In this document: positions 50,890 through 59,658 of the stretch, piece by piece | Numbering within the stretch: position 1 is the first letter of the stretch | Layout: the number at the start of each line of letters is the position of its first letter | Assembly (NCBI GenBank): GCA_963699535.1 | Contig: CAVOUJ010000013.1 | Span: forward strand, 62,001 to 126,000 | Direction of reading: 5' to 3' | From: VBDM01 sp963699535 | GTDB lineage: Bacteria; Pseudomonadota; Gammaproteobacteria; Burkholderiales; SG8-39 | Length of the DNA stretch: 64,000 nt | Made by a program: the position numbers and the translations under genes | Notes under the pieces: model-generated | Databases searched by the model: none | What the model saw: the letters and a program-made list of their open reading frames with translations, nothing else | What the model was told of the DNA's origin: nothing

Positions 50890-51457
50890 AGCCAATACAG
50901 TCCGGATCATCGGCGGTGTCTGGCGCAGCCGTATCCTGAGGTTTCCCGATGAGCCGGACCTCAGACCGACTCCGGACCGTGTGCGCGAAACGGTCTTCAA
51001 CTGGCTTGGGCCGCACCTCGCAGGGTCGGCTTGCCTGGATCTTTTCGCAGGCAGCGGTGCGCTCGGCTTCGAGGCGCTTTCGCGTGGCGCAATCTCGGTC
51101 GTCCTGGTCGAACAGAACGCTGCGGCGCTACGCGCGTTGCGCGAGAACGCGACTCGGCTCGGAGCAGAGAACGCGACTATCGTGCGCGGCGATGCGCTAG
51201 AATTCGCCCGCGGTGCGCACTCACGCTTCGATGTGGTATTCGTCGATCCGCCGTATCGACTCGGATTGCAGGCTGAAGCCCTCGGCGTTGTGGCCGGGCT
51301 GCTGGCCGAGGGCGGACGCGTCTATGTGGAAAGCGACGTGGCGATCGAGCCACCGCGCGGCTGGACGAGCGTGAAGCACGCTCGCGCCGGCAGAGTGCAT
51401 TTTCATCTTCTGGGGAGAGAGCCCGATGGTCAAAGCGGTGTATCCGGGCACGTTTGA
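50876..51457 (+). CDS. rsmD: 16S rRNA (guanine966-N2)-methyltransferase RsmD
   Basis: Modifies G966 of 16S rRNA. The 193-residue protein shows VRIIGGVWRSRILRFP, RPTPDRVRETVFNWL, SAM loop LDLFAGSGALGFEAL and catalytic VFVDPPYRLGL. GTG 50876 overlaps the M16 gene by 14 nt and is the nearest in-frame start before the conserved RIIGG. It overlaps coaD by 32 nt. Confidence 0.93.
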   Translation: MRRTRANTVRIIGGVWRSRILRFPDEPDLRPTPDRVRETVFNWLGPHLAGSACLDLFAGSGALGFEALSRGAISVVLVEQNAAALRALRENATRLGAENATIVRGDALEFARGAHSRFDVVFVDPPYRLGLQAEALGVVAGLLAEGGRVYVESDVAIEPPRGWTSVKHARAGRVHFHLLGREPDGQSGVSGHV

Positions 51458-51914
51458 TCCGATCACGCGCGGGCACGAGGATCTGGTGCGGCGCGCCGCG
51501 ATGCTCTTCGAGGAAGTGGTCGTCGGCGTCGCGGACAGCCGCGGGAAGAGTCCCTTCTTCACCGTGGAGGAGCGCCTGCGCCTCGCGCGCGAAGTGCTCG
51601 AGCCCCTTCGCAACGTGAAAGTCGAGAGCTTCAGCGGCCTGCTCATCGATTTCATTCGCGAGAAGAAGGCGCGCGTGATTCTGAGGGGCCTCAGGGCGGT
51701 CTCGGATTTCGAGTTCGAATTTCAGATGGCGGGCATGAACCGCAATCTCTATCCGGACGTCGAGACTCTGTTTCTGACCCCGGGTGATCAGTACATGTTC
51801 GTCTCGGCCACCATCGTGCGGGAGATCGCCTCTCTGGGAGGCGAGGTGGACAAGTTCGTGCATCCGCGGGTGGCGAAGGCTCTGGCAGCGAAGGTGGGGA
51901 AGCGAGGCAAGTAG
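51426..51914 (+). CDS. coaD: Phosphopantetheine adenylyltransferase
   Basis: Fourth step of coenzyme A synthesis, making dephospho-CoA. The 162-residue protein has nucleotide-binding AVYPGTFDPITRGHEDLV, RGLRAVSDFEFEFQMAGMNR and the SATIVREIASLGG signature. Start 32 nt inside rsmD; the rsmD-coaD pair is conserved. Confidence 0.97.
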   Translation: MVKAVYPGTFDPITRGHEDLVRRAAMLFEEVVVGVADSRGKSPFFTVEERLRLAREVLEPLRNVKVESFSGLLIDFIREKKARVILRGLRAVSDFEFEFQMAGMNRNLYPDVETLFLTPGDQYMFVSATIVREIASLGGEVDKFVHPRVAKALAAKVGKRGK

Positions 51915-51924
51915 GTCGTCGGCG

Positions 51925-52737
51925 CTACTTCTGGCAGGTCGTGCAGTAGAAGCTGGAGCGCTGGCCCAGGCGCGCTGCGCGGATCGTAGTGCCGCAGACT
52001 CGACAAGGCAGCGCGGCGCGGTCGTATACGTAGTAGCGCTGCTGAAAGTAGCCTGAAGCCCCGTCGGAATGCACGAAATCCCGCAGACTTGACCCGCCGG
52101 CAGCGAGCGCATCGAGAAGCGTGTCCCTCACCGACGCGGCCAGCCGCCCGCAGCGTTCACTAGACAGCCGCCCGGCTCGTGTGCGCGGAAGAATCCCCGC
52201 CCTGAAGAGACTCTCGTTGGCATAGATGTTCCCGATTCCTACGACGACGCCGGCGTTCATCAGCAGCTGCTTGATACCCACCTTACGGCCACGCGTGACT
52301 CGATGGAGAAACTCCGCGGAGAATTGCCCGCCGAGCGGCTCGATGCCGAGATGCGCGAGCAGTGGATGCCGGGAAGGGTCGCCGGGGCTCCAAAGGACCA
52401 TCCCGAAACGGCGCGGATCGCGCAGGCGCAAGGCCGTGCTGCCGAAGACGAGGTCCACGTGATCGTGCGCGCCCGGGGCCATATCCGGCTCGACGACACG
52501 CAGGCTCCCGGACATGCCCAAGTGCACGATGAGCGAACCGCCTGCGCACTCAAGCAGCATATACTTCCCGCGCCGCGCAACTCGATCCACGCGCCGGCCG
52601 ATGATGAGGCGCGCGATATTTCGCTGCACGCGTCGGCGCAGGTTGGGATTGCGTACGATGACGCCCGTGATGGTCTTGCCGAGAACGAAAGGCTCGATGC
52701 CGCGGCGAGTGATCTCAACTTCGGGAAGCTCTGGCAC
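51925..52737 (-). CDS. mutM: Formamidopyrimidine-DNA glycosylase
   Basis: Base-excision repair of 8-oxoguanine and ring-opened purines. The mature enzyme needs Pro at position 2; the GTG start gives PELPEVEITRRG, so an upstream ATG is rejected. 270 residues: helix-two-turn-helix with IGNIYANESLFRAGI and a C-terminal zinc finger (CRVCGTTI...CTTCQK). Convergent with coaD, 10 nt apart. Confidence 0.97.
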   Translation of the reverse strand: MPELPEVEITRRGIEPFVLGKTITGVIVRNPNLRRRVQRNIARLIIGRRVDRVARRGKYMLLECAGGSLIVHLGMSGSLRVVEPDMAPGAHDHVDLVFGSTALRLRDPRRFGMVLWSPGDPSRHPLLAHLGIEPLGGQFSAEFLHRVTRGRKVGIKQLLMNAGVVVGIGNIYANESLFRAGILPRTRAGRLSSERCGRLAASVRDTLLDALAAGGSSLRDFVHSDGASGYFQQRYYVYDRAALPCRVCGTTIRAARLGQRSSFYCTTCQK

Positions 52738-52791
52738 GGCGGGCCCCGTTGTCCTTGTCGGGCCTCGCAAATATACCTAAACTAATCCGTC

Positions 52792-54582
52792 ATGACAGCA
52801 ATATCCGTGGTGGACGCATCAAATCGCTTGGCTATGCTGCTGACGCGCGGCGCGTCGCTGCTGGCGTTGCTGGGGCTTATCCTCGTTGCCGGATGCGCCG
52901 TGACTCTGGAGCATGCGACCGACGCTGGAGAAGAAGCGCCGGACGCAGCGGACGCGGAGTCGGCCGAATCGGTGGATCGCTCGGTGCTTCCCAAACAGGA
53001 GCTCACAGAAAACGTTCTGTACGAGTTTCTGCTCGCTGAAATTGCGGGCCAGCGCGGCAATGCGGCGCTCTCCGCGCAAGCCTACGTCGACCTCGCAAGG
53101 CGCACGCGCGATCCCCGGATCGCCAGGCGCGCCACCGAGATCGCGCTCTACGCGCGAATGAACAGCGCCGCGATCGAAGCCGCGAGCATCTGGCACGAAA
53201 CCGAACCGGGCTCGACGCGTGCGCTTCAAGCGCTCTCCGGGCTGCTGGTCGCCGTGGGTCGTTACGACGAAGCGCTGCCGAACCTCAGGAAACTCCTGGC
53301 GAACTCGGCGACGGACCCGGCAAACGGATTCACGCAGCTTACTCGCACCCTGGCGAACGCCCACGACAAGCAGGCCGCGCTGAAGCTCCTCGTCACTCTC
53401 GCCGCCGACTATCCTTCGTTGCCGGAGGCGCACTATGCGGTTGCGCAGGCCGCCGCCGGCGCGGGCGAGGACCGGGTTGCGCTCGAAGAGGTCCGCAAGG
53501 CGCGGCAGCTCAAGCCCGACTGGGAAGCGGCAGTGCTGCTCGAATCGCAGCTGCTGCAGAAGGTTTCGGTCGATCAGGCCGCGGCCGTGCTGGCCGATTT
53601 TCTCCAGAGGTATCCCGCCGCGCGCGAAACGCGACTCGCCTACGCGCGCACGCTCGTGACGCAAAAGCGCTTTACCGAGGCGCGCGCCGAATTCGAGAGG
53701 CTCACCACCGGCGCTCCGGACAATACCGATATGAGGTTTGCCGTGGCGCTGCTTTCCCTTCAGCTCAAGGACTACGATGCGGCGGAAAACGTATTGACCG
53801 GCTTGCTCGCAAGCCCGCACCGCGACAAGGACGGCGTACGCATGTACCTCGGCCAGATCGCCGAGGAACGGAAGAATCCTCCCGAGGCCCTGCGCTGGTA
53901 TGGCGAGGTGGGTGAGGGAGAGCATTACGTGCAAGCGCAGATCCGCTACGCGCAAGTGCTCGCAGGGCAAGGCAAGCTCGAAGCGGCCCGGGCGCACCTG
54001 CAGGAGGCGGCTGCCAAGAACGGCCAGCAGCGCGTCGTACTGATTCTCGCCGAAGCACAGATTCTGCGCGAGGCCAACCGGCCCAAAGAGGCATTCGACC
54101 TCGTGGGACAGGCGCTGGAGCGCATGCCGAACAACCCCGAGTTGCTCTACGACTACGCCATGCTGGCCGAGAAGGTCGAGCGGGTGGACATTCTGGAGGT
54201 GTCGCTTCGCAAGCTGATCGAGATACGTCCCGAGCACGCCCACGCGTACAACGCGCTCGGTTACTCGCTTGCCGACCGCAACATGCGCCTGCCCGAAGCG
54301 CGCCAGCTGATCGAAAAAGCGCTGCAACTCGCCCCCGACGATTTCTTCATCATGGACAGCATGGGGTGGGTGCTATACCGGATGGGAAACAACCGGGATG
54401 CGCTCGGCTACCTGCGGCGGGCGTTCGCCGGCCGGCCCGATCCGGAAATCGCGGCCCACCTCGGCGAAGTGCTTTGGGTGCTCGGCGAGCGCGACGAGGC
54501 CGAGCGCGTCTGGAATGACGCGAACCGGGCGAGCCCGGACAACGAAACGCTCGTCAACACCATCAAGCGCCTGAAGCGCTGA
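52792..54582 (+). CDS. TPR-repeat outer-membrane-type lipoprotein
   Basis: A 596-residue protein with a lipobox (LLGLILVAGC, Cys ~35) and about a dozen tetratricopeptide repeats from ~75 to the end (for example NALGYSLADRNMRLPEARQLI). It lies just upstream of lolB in many betaproteobacteria. Probably a scaffold in envelope biogenesis; function not established. ATG at 52834 is an alternative start closer to the lipobox. Confidence 0.85.
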   Translation: MTAISVVDASNRLAMLLTRGASLLALLGLILVAGCAVTLEHATDAGEEAPDAADAESAESVDRSVLPKQELTENVLYEFLLAEIAGQRGNAALSAQAYVDLARRTRDPRIARRATEIALYARMNSAAIEAASIWHETEPGSTRALQALSGLLVAVGRYDEALPNLRKLLANSATDPANGFTQLTRTLANAHDKQAALKLLVTLAADYPSLPEAHYAVAQAAAGAGEDRVALEEVRKARQLKPDWEAAVLLESQLLQKVSVDQAAAVLADFLQRYPAARETRLAYARTLVTQKRFTEARAEFERLTTGAPDNTDMRFAVALLSLQLKDYDAAENVLTGLLASPHRDKDGVRMYLGQIAEERKNPPEALRWYGEVGEGEHYVQAQIRYAQVLAGQGKLEAARAHLQEAAAKNGQQRVVLILAEAQILREANRPKEAFDLVGQALERMPNNPELLYDYAMLAEKVERVDILEVSLRKLIEIRPEHAHAYNALGYSLADRNMRLPEARQLIEKALQLAPDDFFIMDSMGWVLYRMGNNRDALGYLRRAFAGRPDPEIAAHLGEVLWVLGERDEAERVWNDANRASPDNETLVNTIKRLKR

Positions 54583-54588
54583 TTCTTC

Positions 54589-55122
54589 GTGGTGCGCCTT
54601 GCGCCCGGTCTTGCAGTTGCGGCCTTGCTTGCAGCGTGCGCGGCCCTACCAGAATCGTCGCCTCCTCCGCCGGGGGGCTTCGAGCTCTCCGGTCGCGTTG
54701 CGATCCGTCATCCAAAGGACGCGGCGTCCGGCCAGATCTTCTGGCGGCATTCGGATGACGCCGACGAGCTGCTGATCACGTCGTCCCTCGGCCAGGGGAT
54801 CGCGCGCATCAACCGGGAACGCGACGAATACCGCCTGGTTACCGGTGACAACAAGCTGTACCGGGCTTTCGACGCCGAAAGCCTGACCGAACAGGCACTC
54901 GGCTGGCGGCTGCCGCTTGCGGGCCTGCCGGATTGGGTGCGGGGACAGGCCAGTCCCGGGCGTCCGGCCGAGACGCGCCGGAACGCGAGTGGAACCCTGG
55001 AAGTACTGCAGGACGGCTGGCGCATCGCGTACGAGGAATTCCGGGAAGGCAGGCCGTTTCGGCTGCGCCTGTCGCGCGATGATCTGGAAATCCGCCTGAT
55101 CGTGGATCGATGGACGGACTAG
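54589..55122 (+). CDS. lolB: Outer-membrane lipoprotein LolB
   Basis: Receives lipoproteins from LolA and inserts them into the outer membrane. The 177-residue protein has a lipobox (AALLAACAAL, Cys ~17), then the LolB beta fold: FELSGRVAIRH, ITSSLGQGIARI, LGWRLPLAGLPDWVRG. GTG start, 6 nt after the TPR gene; overlaps ispE by 13 nt. Confidence 0.9.
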   Translation: MVRLAPGLAVAALLAACAALPESSPPPPGGFELSGRVAIRHPKDAASGQIFWRHSDDADELLITSSLGQGIARINRERDEYRLVTGDNKLYRAFDAESLTEQALGWRLPLAGLPDWVRGQASPGRPAETRRNASGTLEVLQDGWRIAYEEFREGRPFRLRLSRDDLEIRLIVDRWTD

Positions 55123-55967
55123 ATCCCTGGGAACGTCGCTACCCGGCGCCGGCGAAGCTGAACCTGTTCCTGCACGTCGTCGGGCGGCGCCCGGACGGCT
55201 ACCACCTGCTGCAGACTGCGTTTCGGCTGATCGAACGCTGCGACTGGCTGCGCTTTTCGCCGCGCAGGGATGACGAGGTGAAGCTGGCGAAGCCGCTGCC
55301 CGGCATCGCCGAAACCGACGAGCTCGCGGTGCGTGCCGCGCGTCTGCTCAAGAAAGAGGCCGGCTCGAAGCAAGGCGTCGACATCGAAATCGAAAAGAAC
55401 ATTCCCATCGGCGGGGGACTGGGCGGGGGCAGTTCCGATTGTGCGACCACGCTCGCCGTCCTGAACCGGCTGTGGAAGATCGACTTGCCGGGCGAGAGCC
55501 TCGCGGAGATGGCGCTGTCGCTCGGCGCAGACGTTCCGTTCTTTCTTCTTGGGGGCAATGCGTTCGCCGAGGGCGTAGGCGAGCGCCTTACGCCGCTCGA
55601 ACTCCCGAGTGCATGGTACGTGGTGCTGGTCCCTCCGGTATCCGTATCGACGCGGGAAATCTTCGCTGCTTCTGAATTGACACGAAATTCGCAAACCATC
55701 AAAATATCAAGCTTTTCGGCCGGTTTCGGGAGAAACGATCTGGAGCCGGTCGTGTGCCGGCGTCATGCTGAAGTGGCGGCGCATCTCGAATGGCTCAGGC
55801 AGTTCGGAGATGCGCGCATGAGCGGTTCGGGCGCCTGCGTATTCGCCGAATTCGTGACCGAGCGCGAAGCGCGCTCGGTCCTGTCCAGGATGCCCGCGCA
55901 GATGCGCGGCTTCGTCGTGAAGGGGCTGGAGAGCCATCCCCTAGCGGCGCTGCTGGAGCAAGGTTAG
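55110..55967 (+). CDS. ispE: 4-diphosphocytidyl-2-C-methyl-D-erythritol kinase
   Basis: GHMP kinase of the MEP isoprenoid pathway; 285 residues. PAPAKLNLFLHVVGRRPDGYH, the ATP loop PIGGGLGGGSSDCATTL, LGADVPFFLLGGNAF and MSGSGACVFAEF are all typical. Overlaps lolB by 13 nt. The tRNA-Gln gene follows 4 nt after the stop. Confidence 0.96.
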   Translation: MDGLDPWERRYPAPAKLNLFLHVVGRRPDGYHLLQTAFRLIERCDWLRFSPRRDDEVKLAKPLPGIAETDELAVRAARLLKKEAGSKQGVDIEIEKNIPIGGGLGGGSSDCATTLAVLNRLWKIDLPGESLAEMALSLGADVPFFLLGGNAFAEGVGERLTPLELPSAWYVVLVPPVSVSTREIFAASELTRNSQTIKISSFSAGFGRNDLEPVVCRRHAEVAAHLEWLRQFGDARMSGSGACVFAEFVTEREARSVLSRMPAQMRGFVVKGLESHPLAALLEQG

Positions 55968-55971
55968 CGCC

Positions 55972-56048
55972 TGGGGAGTCGCCAAGCTGGTTAAGGCAGC
56001 GGATTTTGATTCCGCCATGCGAGGGTTCGAATCCTTCCTCCCCAGCCA
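55972..56048 (+). tRNA. tRNA-Gln (anticodon TTG)
   Basis: A 77-nt cloverleaf: acceptor TGGGGAG pairs with CTCCCCA, D arm GCCAAGCTGGTTAAGGC, anticodon stem GCGGA/TCCGC with loop TTTTGAT (anticodon TTG), T arm GAGGG-TTCGAAT-CCTTC, discriminator G and encoded CCA. The lolB-ispE-tRNA(Gln)-prs order is conserved in related bacteria. Confidence 0.97.
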
Positions 56049-56055
56049 ACGAACA

Positions 56056-56128
56056 GGGACTGGAGGCTAGGGACTAGGGGTTAGGCAAGCGGGTTTTGAA
56101 GCGAGCTGGAGCCCCCAGCCCCTAACCC
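56056..56128. repeat. GGGACTAGGGGTTAGG-type repeat with inverted arm
   Basis: Between tRNA-Gln and prs, GGGACTGGAGGCTAGGGACT and AGGGGTTAGG contain repeated CTAGGG-like units. About 35 nt later CCCCTAACCCCC forms an inverted copy of GGGGTTAGG. Similar short repeats are scattered in betaproteobacterial spacers. It may fold into a long hairpin before prs. Confidence 0.6.
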
Positions 56129-56146
56129 CCACCTTGGTCGACGCGC

Positions 56147-57097
56147 ATGGCCTACGAAAGCCTGATGGTTTTCACCGGGAACGCCAACCCGCTGCTCGCG
56201 CACGCGGTGGTGCGGCGGCTCAACATCCCGCTCGGTCACGCTACCGTAGGCAAGTTCTCCGACGGCGAGATCATGGTGGAGTTGCTGGAGAACGTCCGCG
56301 GAAAGGACTGTTTCGTGCTGCAGTCCACATGTGCACCCGCAAACGACAGCTTGATGGAGGTGCTGCTGATCGTCGATGCGCTGAAACGTGCCTCTGCGGC
56401 CCGGGTTACCGCGGCGCTGCCGTACATGGGTTACGCGCGCCAGGACCGGCGCCCGCGCTCGGCTCGAGTGGCGATCAGCGCGAAGGTGGCTGCGAATATG
56501 CTGCAGGCCGTGGGCGTTGACCGCGTGATGACGATGGATCTGCATGCGGACCAGATCCAGGGTTTTTTCGACGTGCCGGTGGACAACATCTACGCGACGC
56601 CGGTGCTGCTCGGTGACGTGTGGAAGCACCAATACGAGAATTTGCTGGTGGTGTCGCCCGACGTGGGTGGCGTCGTGCGGGCGCGGGCGCTGGCGAAGCG
56701 TCTGGAGTCGGACCTGGCGATCATCGACAAGCGCAGGCCGCAGCCGAACGTGTCGGAAGTGATGAACGTGATCGGCGATGTGAAGGGCCGCAACTGCGTC
56801 ATCATGGACGACATGGTGGATACGGCCAACACGCTGTGCAAGGCGGCGCAGGCGCTGAAGGAGGAAGGCGCGATCCGCGTGGTGGCCTATTGCACCCACG
56901 CGGTCCTCTCGGGCGGCGCGGTGGAGCGCATCGCCGAGTCGGAACTGGACGAGCTGGTGGTGACCGATTCGATCCCGCTCTCCAAAGCCGGGCAGGCGTG
57001 CAAGAAGATTCGCGTGCTGTCGGTGGCAGGCCTGCTTGCGGAGACGATCCTGCGCATCAGCAACGAGGATTCGGTCAGTTCGCTGTTTATGGAGTAG
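56147..57097 (+). CDS. prs: Ribose-phosphate pyrophosphokinase
   Basis: Makes PRPP for nucleotides, histidine and tryptophan. The 316-residue protein shows KFSDGEIMVELLENVRGKD, YARQDRRPRSARVAISAK, LHADQIQGFFDVPVDN and PRPP loop VIMDDMVDTANTL. Intact. rplY follows in the same direction after 53 nt. Confidence 0.97.
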   Translation: MAYESLMVFTGNANPLLAHAVVRRLNIPLGHATVGKFSDGEIMVELLENVRGKDCFVLQSTCAPANDSLMEVLLIVDALKRASAARVTAALPYMGYARQDRRPRSARVAISAKVAANMLQAVGVDRVMTMDLHADQIQGFFDVPVDNIYATPVLLGDVWKHQYENLLVVSPDVGGVVRARALAKRLESDLAIIDKRRPQPNVSEVMNVIGDVKGRNCVIMDDMVDTANTLCKAAQALKEEGAIRVVAYCTHAVLSGGAVERIAESELDELVVTDSIPLSKAGQACKKIRVLSVAGLLAETILRISNEDSVSSLFME

Positions 57098-57150
57098 TCG
57101 TTTTCGGCGTCATCGGGTCGCGGATGTCGCCTTACTTTAGGAGTGAAACA

Positions 57151-57921
57151 ATGGCAATCGAAGTCGTCGCGCAAACGCGCAAGCTGCAGGGAACGGGTGC
57201 GAGCCGCCGCCTGCGCCGCACCGGCAAGGTCCCCGGGATCCTGTACGGGGGCAAGAAGCCGGCGGTCACCATCGAGCTCGAGCACAACCCGCTGTACCAC
57301 CACCTTCGGAACGAGAAGTTTCACGCCTCGATCCTGACGCTCGCGCTGGACGGCGCGAAGGAGCAGGTGCTGCTGCGCTCGGTGAACATGCATCCCTTCA
57401 AGACGGAGGTGCAGCACATCGACTTTCAGCGGGTTTCGGCGGACGAGAAGGTCCACATGAAAGTGCCGCTGCACTTCGTCAAAGCGGAAGATTCTCCTGC
57501 GATCAAGGAGCAGGGTGGGCTGATCACTCACGTGCTCAACGAGATCGACATCCGCTGCCTCCCCGGTGACCTTCCCGAGTTCGTCGAGGTGGACCTGTCG
57601 GGGCTCGCGGTCGGGCACTCGATACACGTGCGCGAGCTGGTACTGCCCAAGGGCGTGGAGCTGGCCGTGAAGGGCACCGAGAATCCGACGGTTGCCTCGG
57701 CGCAGATCCCGAAGGCGGCAATCGCCGAGGAAGAGGAAGCCGCTGCCGCCGCTGCGGCTGCCGGGGTCGAGGGCGCTGTTGCGCCCGCGGCCGAGGCCGT
57801 TCCCGCCGCCGCCGATGTGCCGACCGTCAAGCAAAAGGCGCCGGAAGCTGCTCCAGCCGCAGAGGAAAAAGGAGGCAAGGGCGGCAAAGGGGAGAAGTCC
57901 GACAAAGGCGACAAGAGATAG
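57151..57921 (+). CDS. rplY: 50S ribosomal protein L25/general stress protein Ctc
   Basis: Binds 5S rRNA. The 256-residue long form has an N-terminal L25 domain (about 1-95; RRLRRTGKVPGILYGG), a C-terminal TL5/CTC domain (96-190; VDLSGLAVGHSIHVREL) and an Ala/Glu/Pro tail ending in Gly-Lys repeats. The tail is longer than usual and low complexity. RBS TAGGAG precedes the ATG. Confidence 0.95.
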   Translation: MAIEVVAQTRKLQGTGASRRLRRTGKVPGILYGGKKPAVTIELEHNPLYHHLRNEKFHASILTLALDGAKEQVLLRSVNMHPFKTEVQHIDFQRVSADEKVHMKVPLHFVKAEDSPAIKEQGGLITHVLNEIDIRCLPGDLPEFVEVDLSGLAVGHSIHVRELVLPKGVELAVKGTENPTVASAQIPKAAIAEEEEAAAAAAAAGVEGAVAPAAEAVPAAADVPTVKQKAPEAAPAAEEKGGKGGKGEKSDKGDKR

Positions 57922-57940
57922 CGCTTCGGACCGCCTCGAC

Positions 57941-57972
57941 AAAGGGCGCGGCGAACCCCGCGCCCTTTTTTA
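57941..57972 (+). terminator. Rho-independent terminator after rplY
   Basis: AAAGGGCGCGG-CGAAC-CCCGCGCCCTTT stem followed by TTT. It ends 4 nt before the pth start, so pth needs readthrough or a promoter within this region. Confidence 0.85.
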
Positions 57973-57975
57973 TCC

Positions 57976-58554
57976 ATGCATTCTCTAAGACTGATTGCCG
58001 GCCTCGGAAATCCCGGAAGGAAACACGAAAAGGACCGGCACAACGTTGGCTTCTGGTTCGTTTCGCGCCTCGCTGCCGGGGAGCGCGTAGAGCTGAAGGC
58101 GGTCGCCAAGTATCACGGTCTGCTCGGCAAGCTCGCGAGGCCTGCCGGAGACCTGTGGCTATTGTTGCCGCAGACTTACATGAACCTCTCGGGCAAATCG
58201 GTGGGAGCGCTGGCACGCTTCTACAAGGTCCAGCCGGCCGAAGTGCTGGTGGTGCACGACGAGCTCGATTTTCCGCCTGGGGTGGCGAAATTGAAGCTCG
58301 GCGGTGGCGTCGCCGGCCACAACGGGCTGAAGGACATCGCCGCGCAGCTCGGCAGCCAGGGTTTCTGGAGGTTGCGGATCGGCATCGGCCACCCGGGGGA
58401 CAAGAACCTGGTCGCCGACTACGTTCTTGACTCACCGCGGGCGGCCGAGCGCGAACTGATCGAAGCAGCGCTCGTGCGCGCGCTTGACGTCGCCGGGCTG
58501 CTGCTCGATAGCGACATGCAGGCGGCGATGCTCAGACTGCATACGCAAAGCTGA
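57976..58554 (+). CDS. pth: Peptidyl-tRNA hydrolase
   Basis: Recycles peptidyl-tRNA dropped by ribosomes. The 192-residue protein has LIAGLGNPGRKHEKDRHNVGF with the catalytic His, PQTYMNLSGKSV, VVHDELDFPPG and GHNGLKDIAAQLGSQGFWRLRIGIGHP. Intact. ychF starts at the overlapping stop (TGATG). Confidence 0.96.
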   Translation: MHSLRLIAGLGNPGRKHEKDRHNVGFWFVSRLAAGERVELKAVAKYHGLLGKLARPAGDLWLLLPQTYMNLSGKSVGALARFYKVQPAEVLVVHDELDFPPGVAKLKLGGGVAGHNGLKDIAAQLGSQGFWRLRIGIGHPGDKNLVADYVLDSPRAAERELIEAALVRALDVAGLLLDSDMQAAMLRLHTQS

Positions 58555-59648
58555 TGCCTCTGAATTGCGGCATCGTCGGTCTGCCCAACGTCGGCAAATC
58601 CACGCTCTTCAATGCTCTGACCAAGGCGGGGATCGCGGCGGAAAACTACCCGTTCTGCACGATCGAGCCGAACGTCGGCATCGTCGAAGTGCCCGATCCG
58701 CGTCTTGCGCAGATCGCGGCGATCGCCAAGCCCAAGAAAGTCGTCGGTGCGGCGGTTGAATTCGTGGATATCGCGGGACTCGTGGCCGGGGCGTCGAAAG
58801 GCGAGGGACTGGGCAACCAGTTCCTCGCCAACATCCGCGAGTGCGAGGCCATCGCGCACGTGGTGCGCTGCTTCGAGGATCCGAACGTCGTGCACGTCGC
58901 CGGAAGCGTGAATCCGGTCTCGGACATCGAAATCATCCACACCGAGCTTGCGCTGGCGGATCTTGCGACCGTCGAGAAGACCTACGCGCGTTACGAGAAG
59001 GTGGCGAAGGCGGGCGGCGACAAGGAAGCGCAGCGCATCATCGCCGTGCTCGACAAAGTGCGGCCGGCGCTTGACGCTGCGCGCCCGGCGCGCAACGTGC
59101 CCTTGTCCAAAGAGGAGCAGGCGGTGATCAGGCCGCTCTTCCTCATGACGTCGAAGCCCGAGATGTTCGTCGCCAACGTCGCCGAGCACGGGTTCGAGAG
59201 CAATCCGCTGCTCGAACAGGTCAAAGGCTACGCGAAAGGCGTCGATTCTCCGGTGGTGCCGATCTGCGCGGCGCTGGAAGCTCAGATCGCCGATCTTTCC
59301 GACGAGGACAAGCAGGTTTTCCTCGACGACATGGGAATGAAGGAGCCGGGCCTGAACCGACTGATCCGCGCCGGCTACGCGCTGCTCGGCCTTCAGACGT
59401 TCTTCACCGCGGGACCGAAGGAAGTGCACGCCTGGACCGTGCCGGTCGGCGCGACCGCGCCGCAGGCCGCGGGCGTGATCCACACCGATTTCGAGCGCGG
59501 ATTCATCCGCGCCGAGGTCATCGCTTTCGCCGATTACGTCGCCTGCGGGGGCGAGCAGGGGGCGAAAGAAGCAGGGAAGATGCGGCTCGAGGGGAAGGAT
59601 TACGTCGTGCGCGACGGCGACGTGATCTACTTCAGGTTCGCCGTGTGA
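58554..59648 (+). CDS. ychF: Ribosome-binding ATPase/GTPase YchF
   Basis: Obg-family P-loop ATPase that binds 70S ribosomes, 364 residues. G1 GLPNVGKSTLFNAL, G2 region YPFCTIEPNVGIVEVPD, G3 DIAGLVAGASKGEGLGN, and the C-terminal TGS domain (from ~280; FFTAGPKEVHAWTV). Converges with gabD across 10 nt. Confidence 0.97.
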   Translation: MPLNCGIVGLPNVGKSTLFNALTKAGIAAENYPFCTIEPNVGIVEVPDPRLAQIAAIAKPKKVVGAAVEFVDIAGLVAGASKGEGLGNQFLANIRECEAIAHVVRCFEDPNVVHVAGSVNPVSDIEIIHTELALADLATVEKTYARYEKVAKAGGDKEAQRIIAVLDKVRPALDAARPARNVPLSKEEQAVIRPLFLMTSKPEMFVANVAEHGFESNPLLEQVKGYAKGVDSPVVPICAALEAQIADLSDEDKQVFLDDMGMKEPGLNRLIRAGYALLGLQTFFTAGPKEVHAWTVPVGATAPQAAGVIHTDFERGFIRAEVIAFADYVACGGEQGAKEAGKMRLEGKDYVVRDGDVIYFRFAV

Positions 59649-59658
59649 CGGTCGACCC

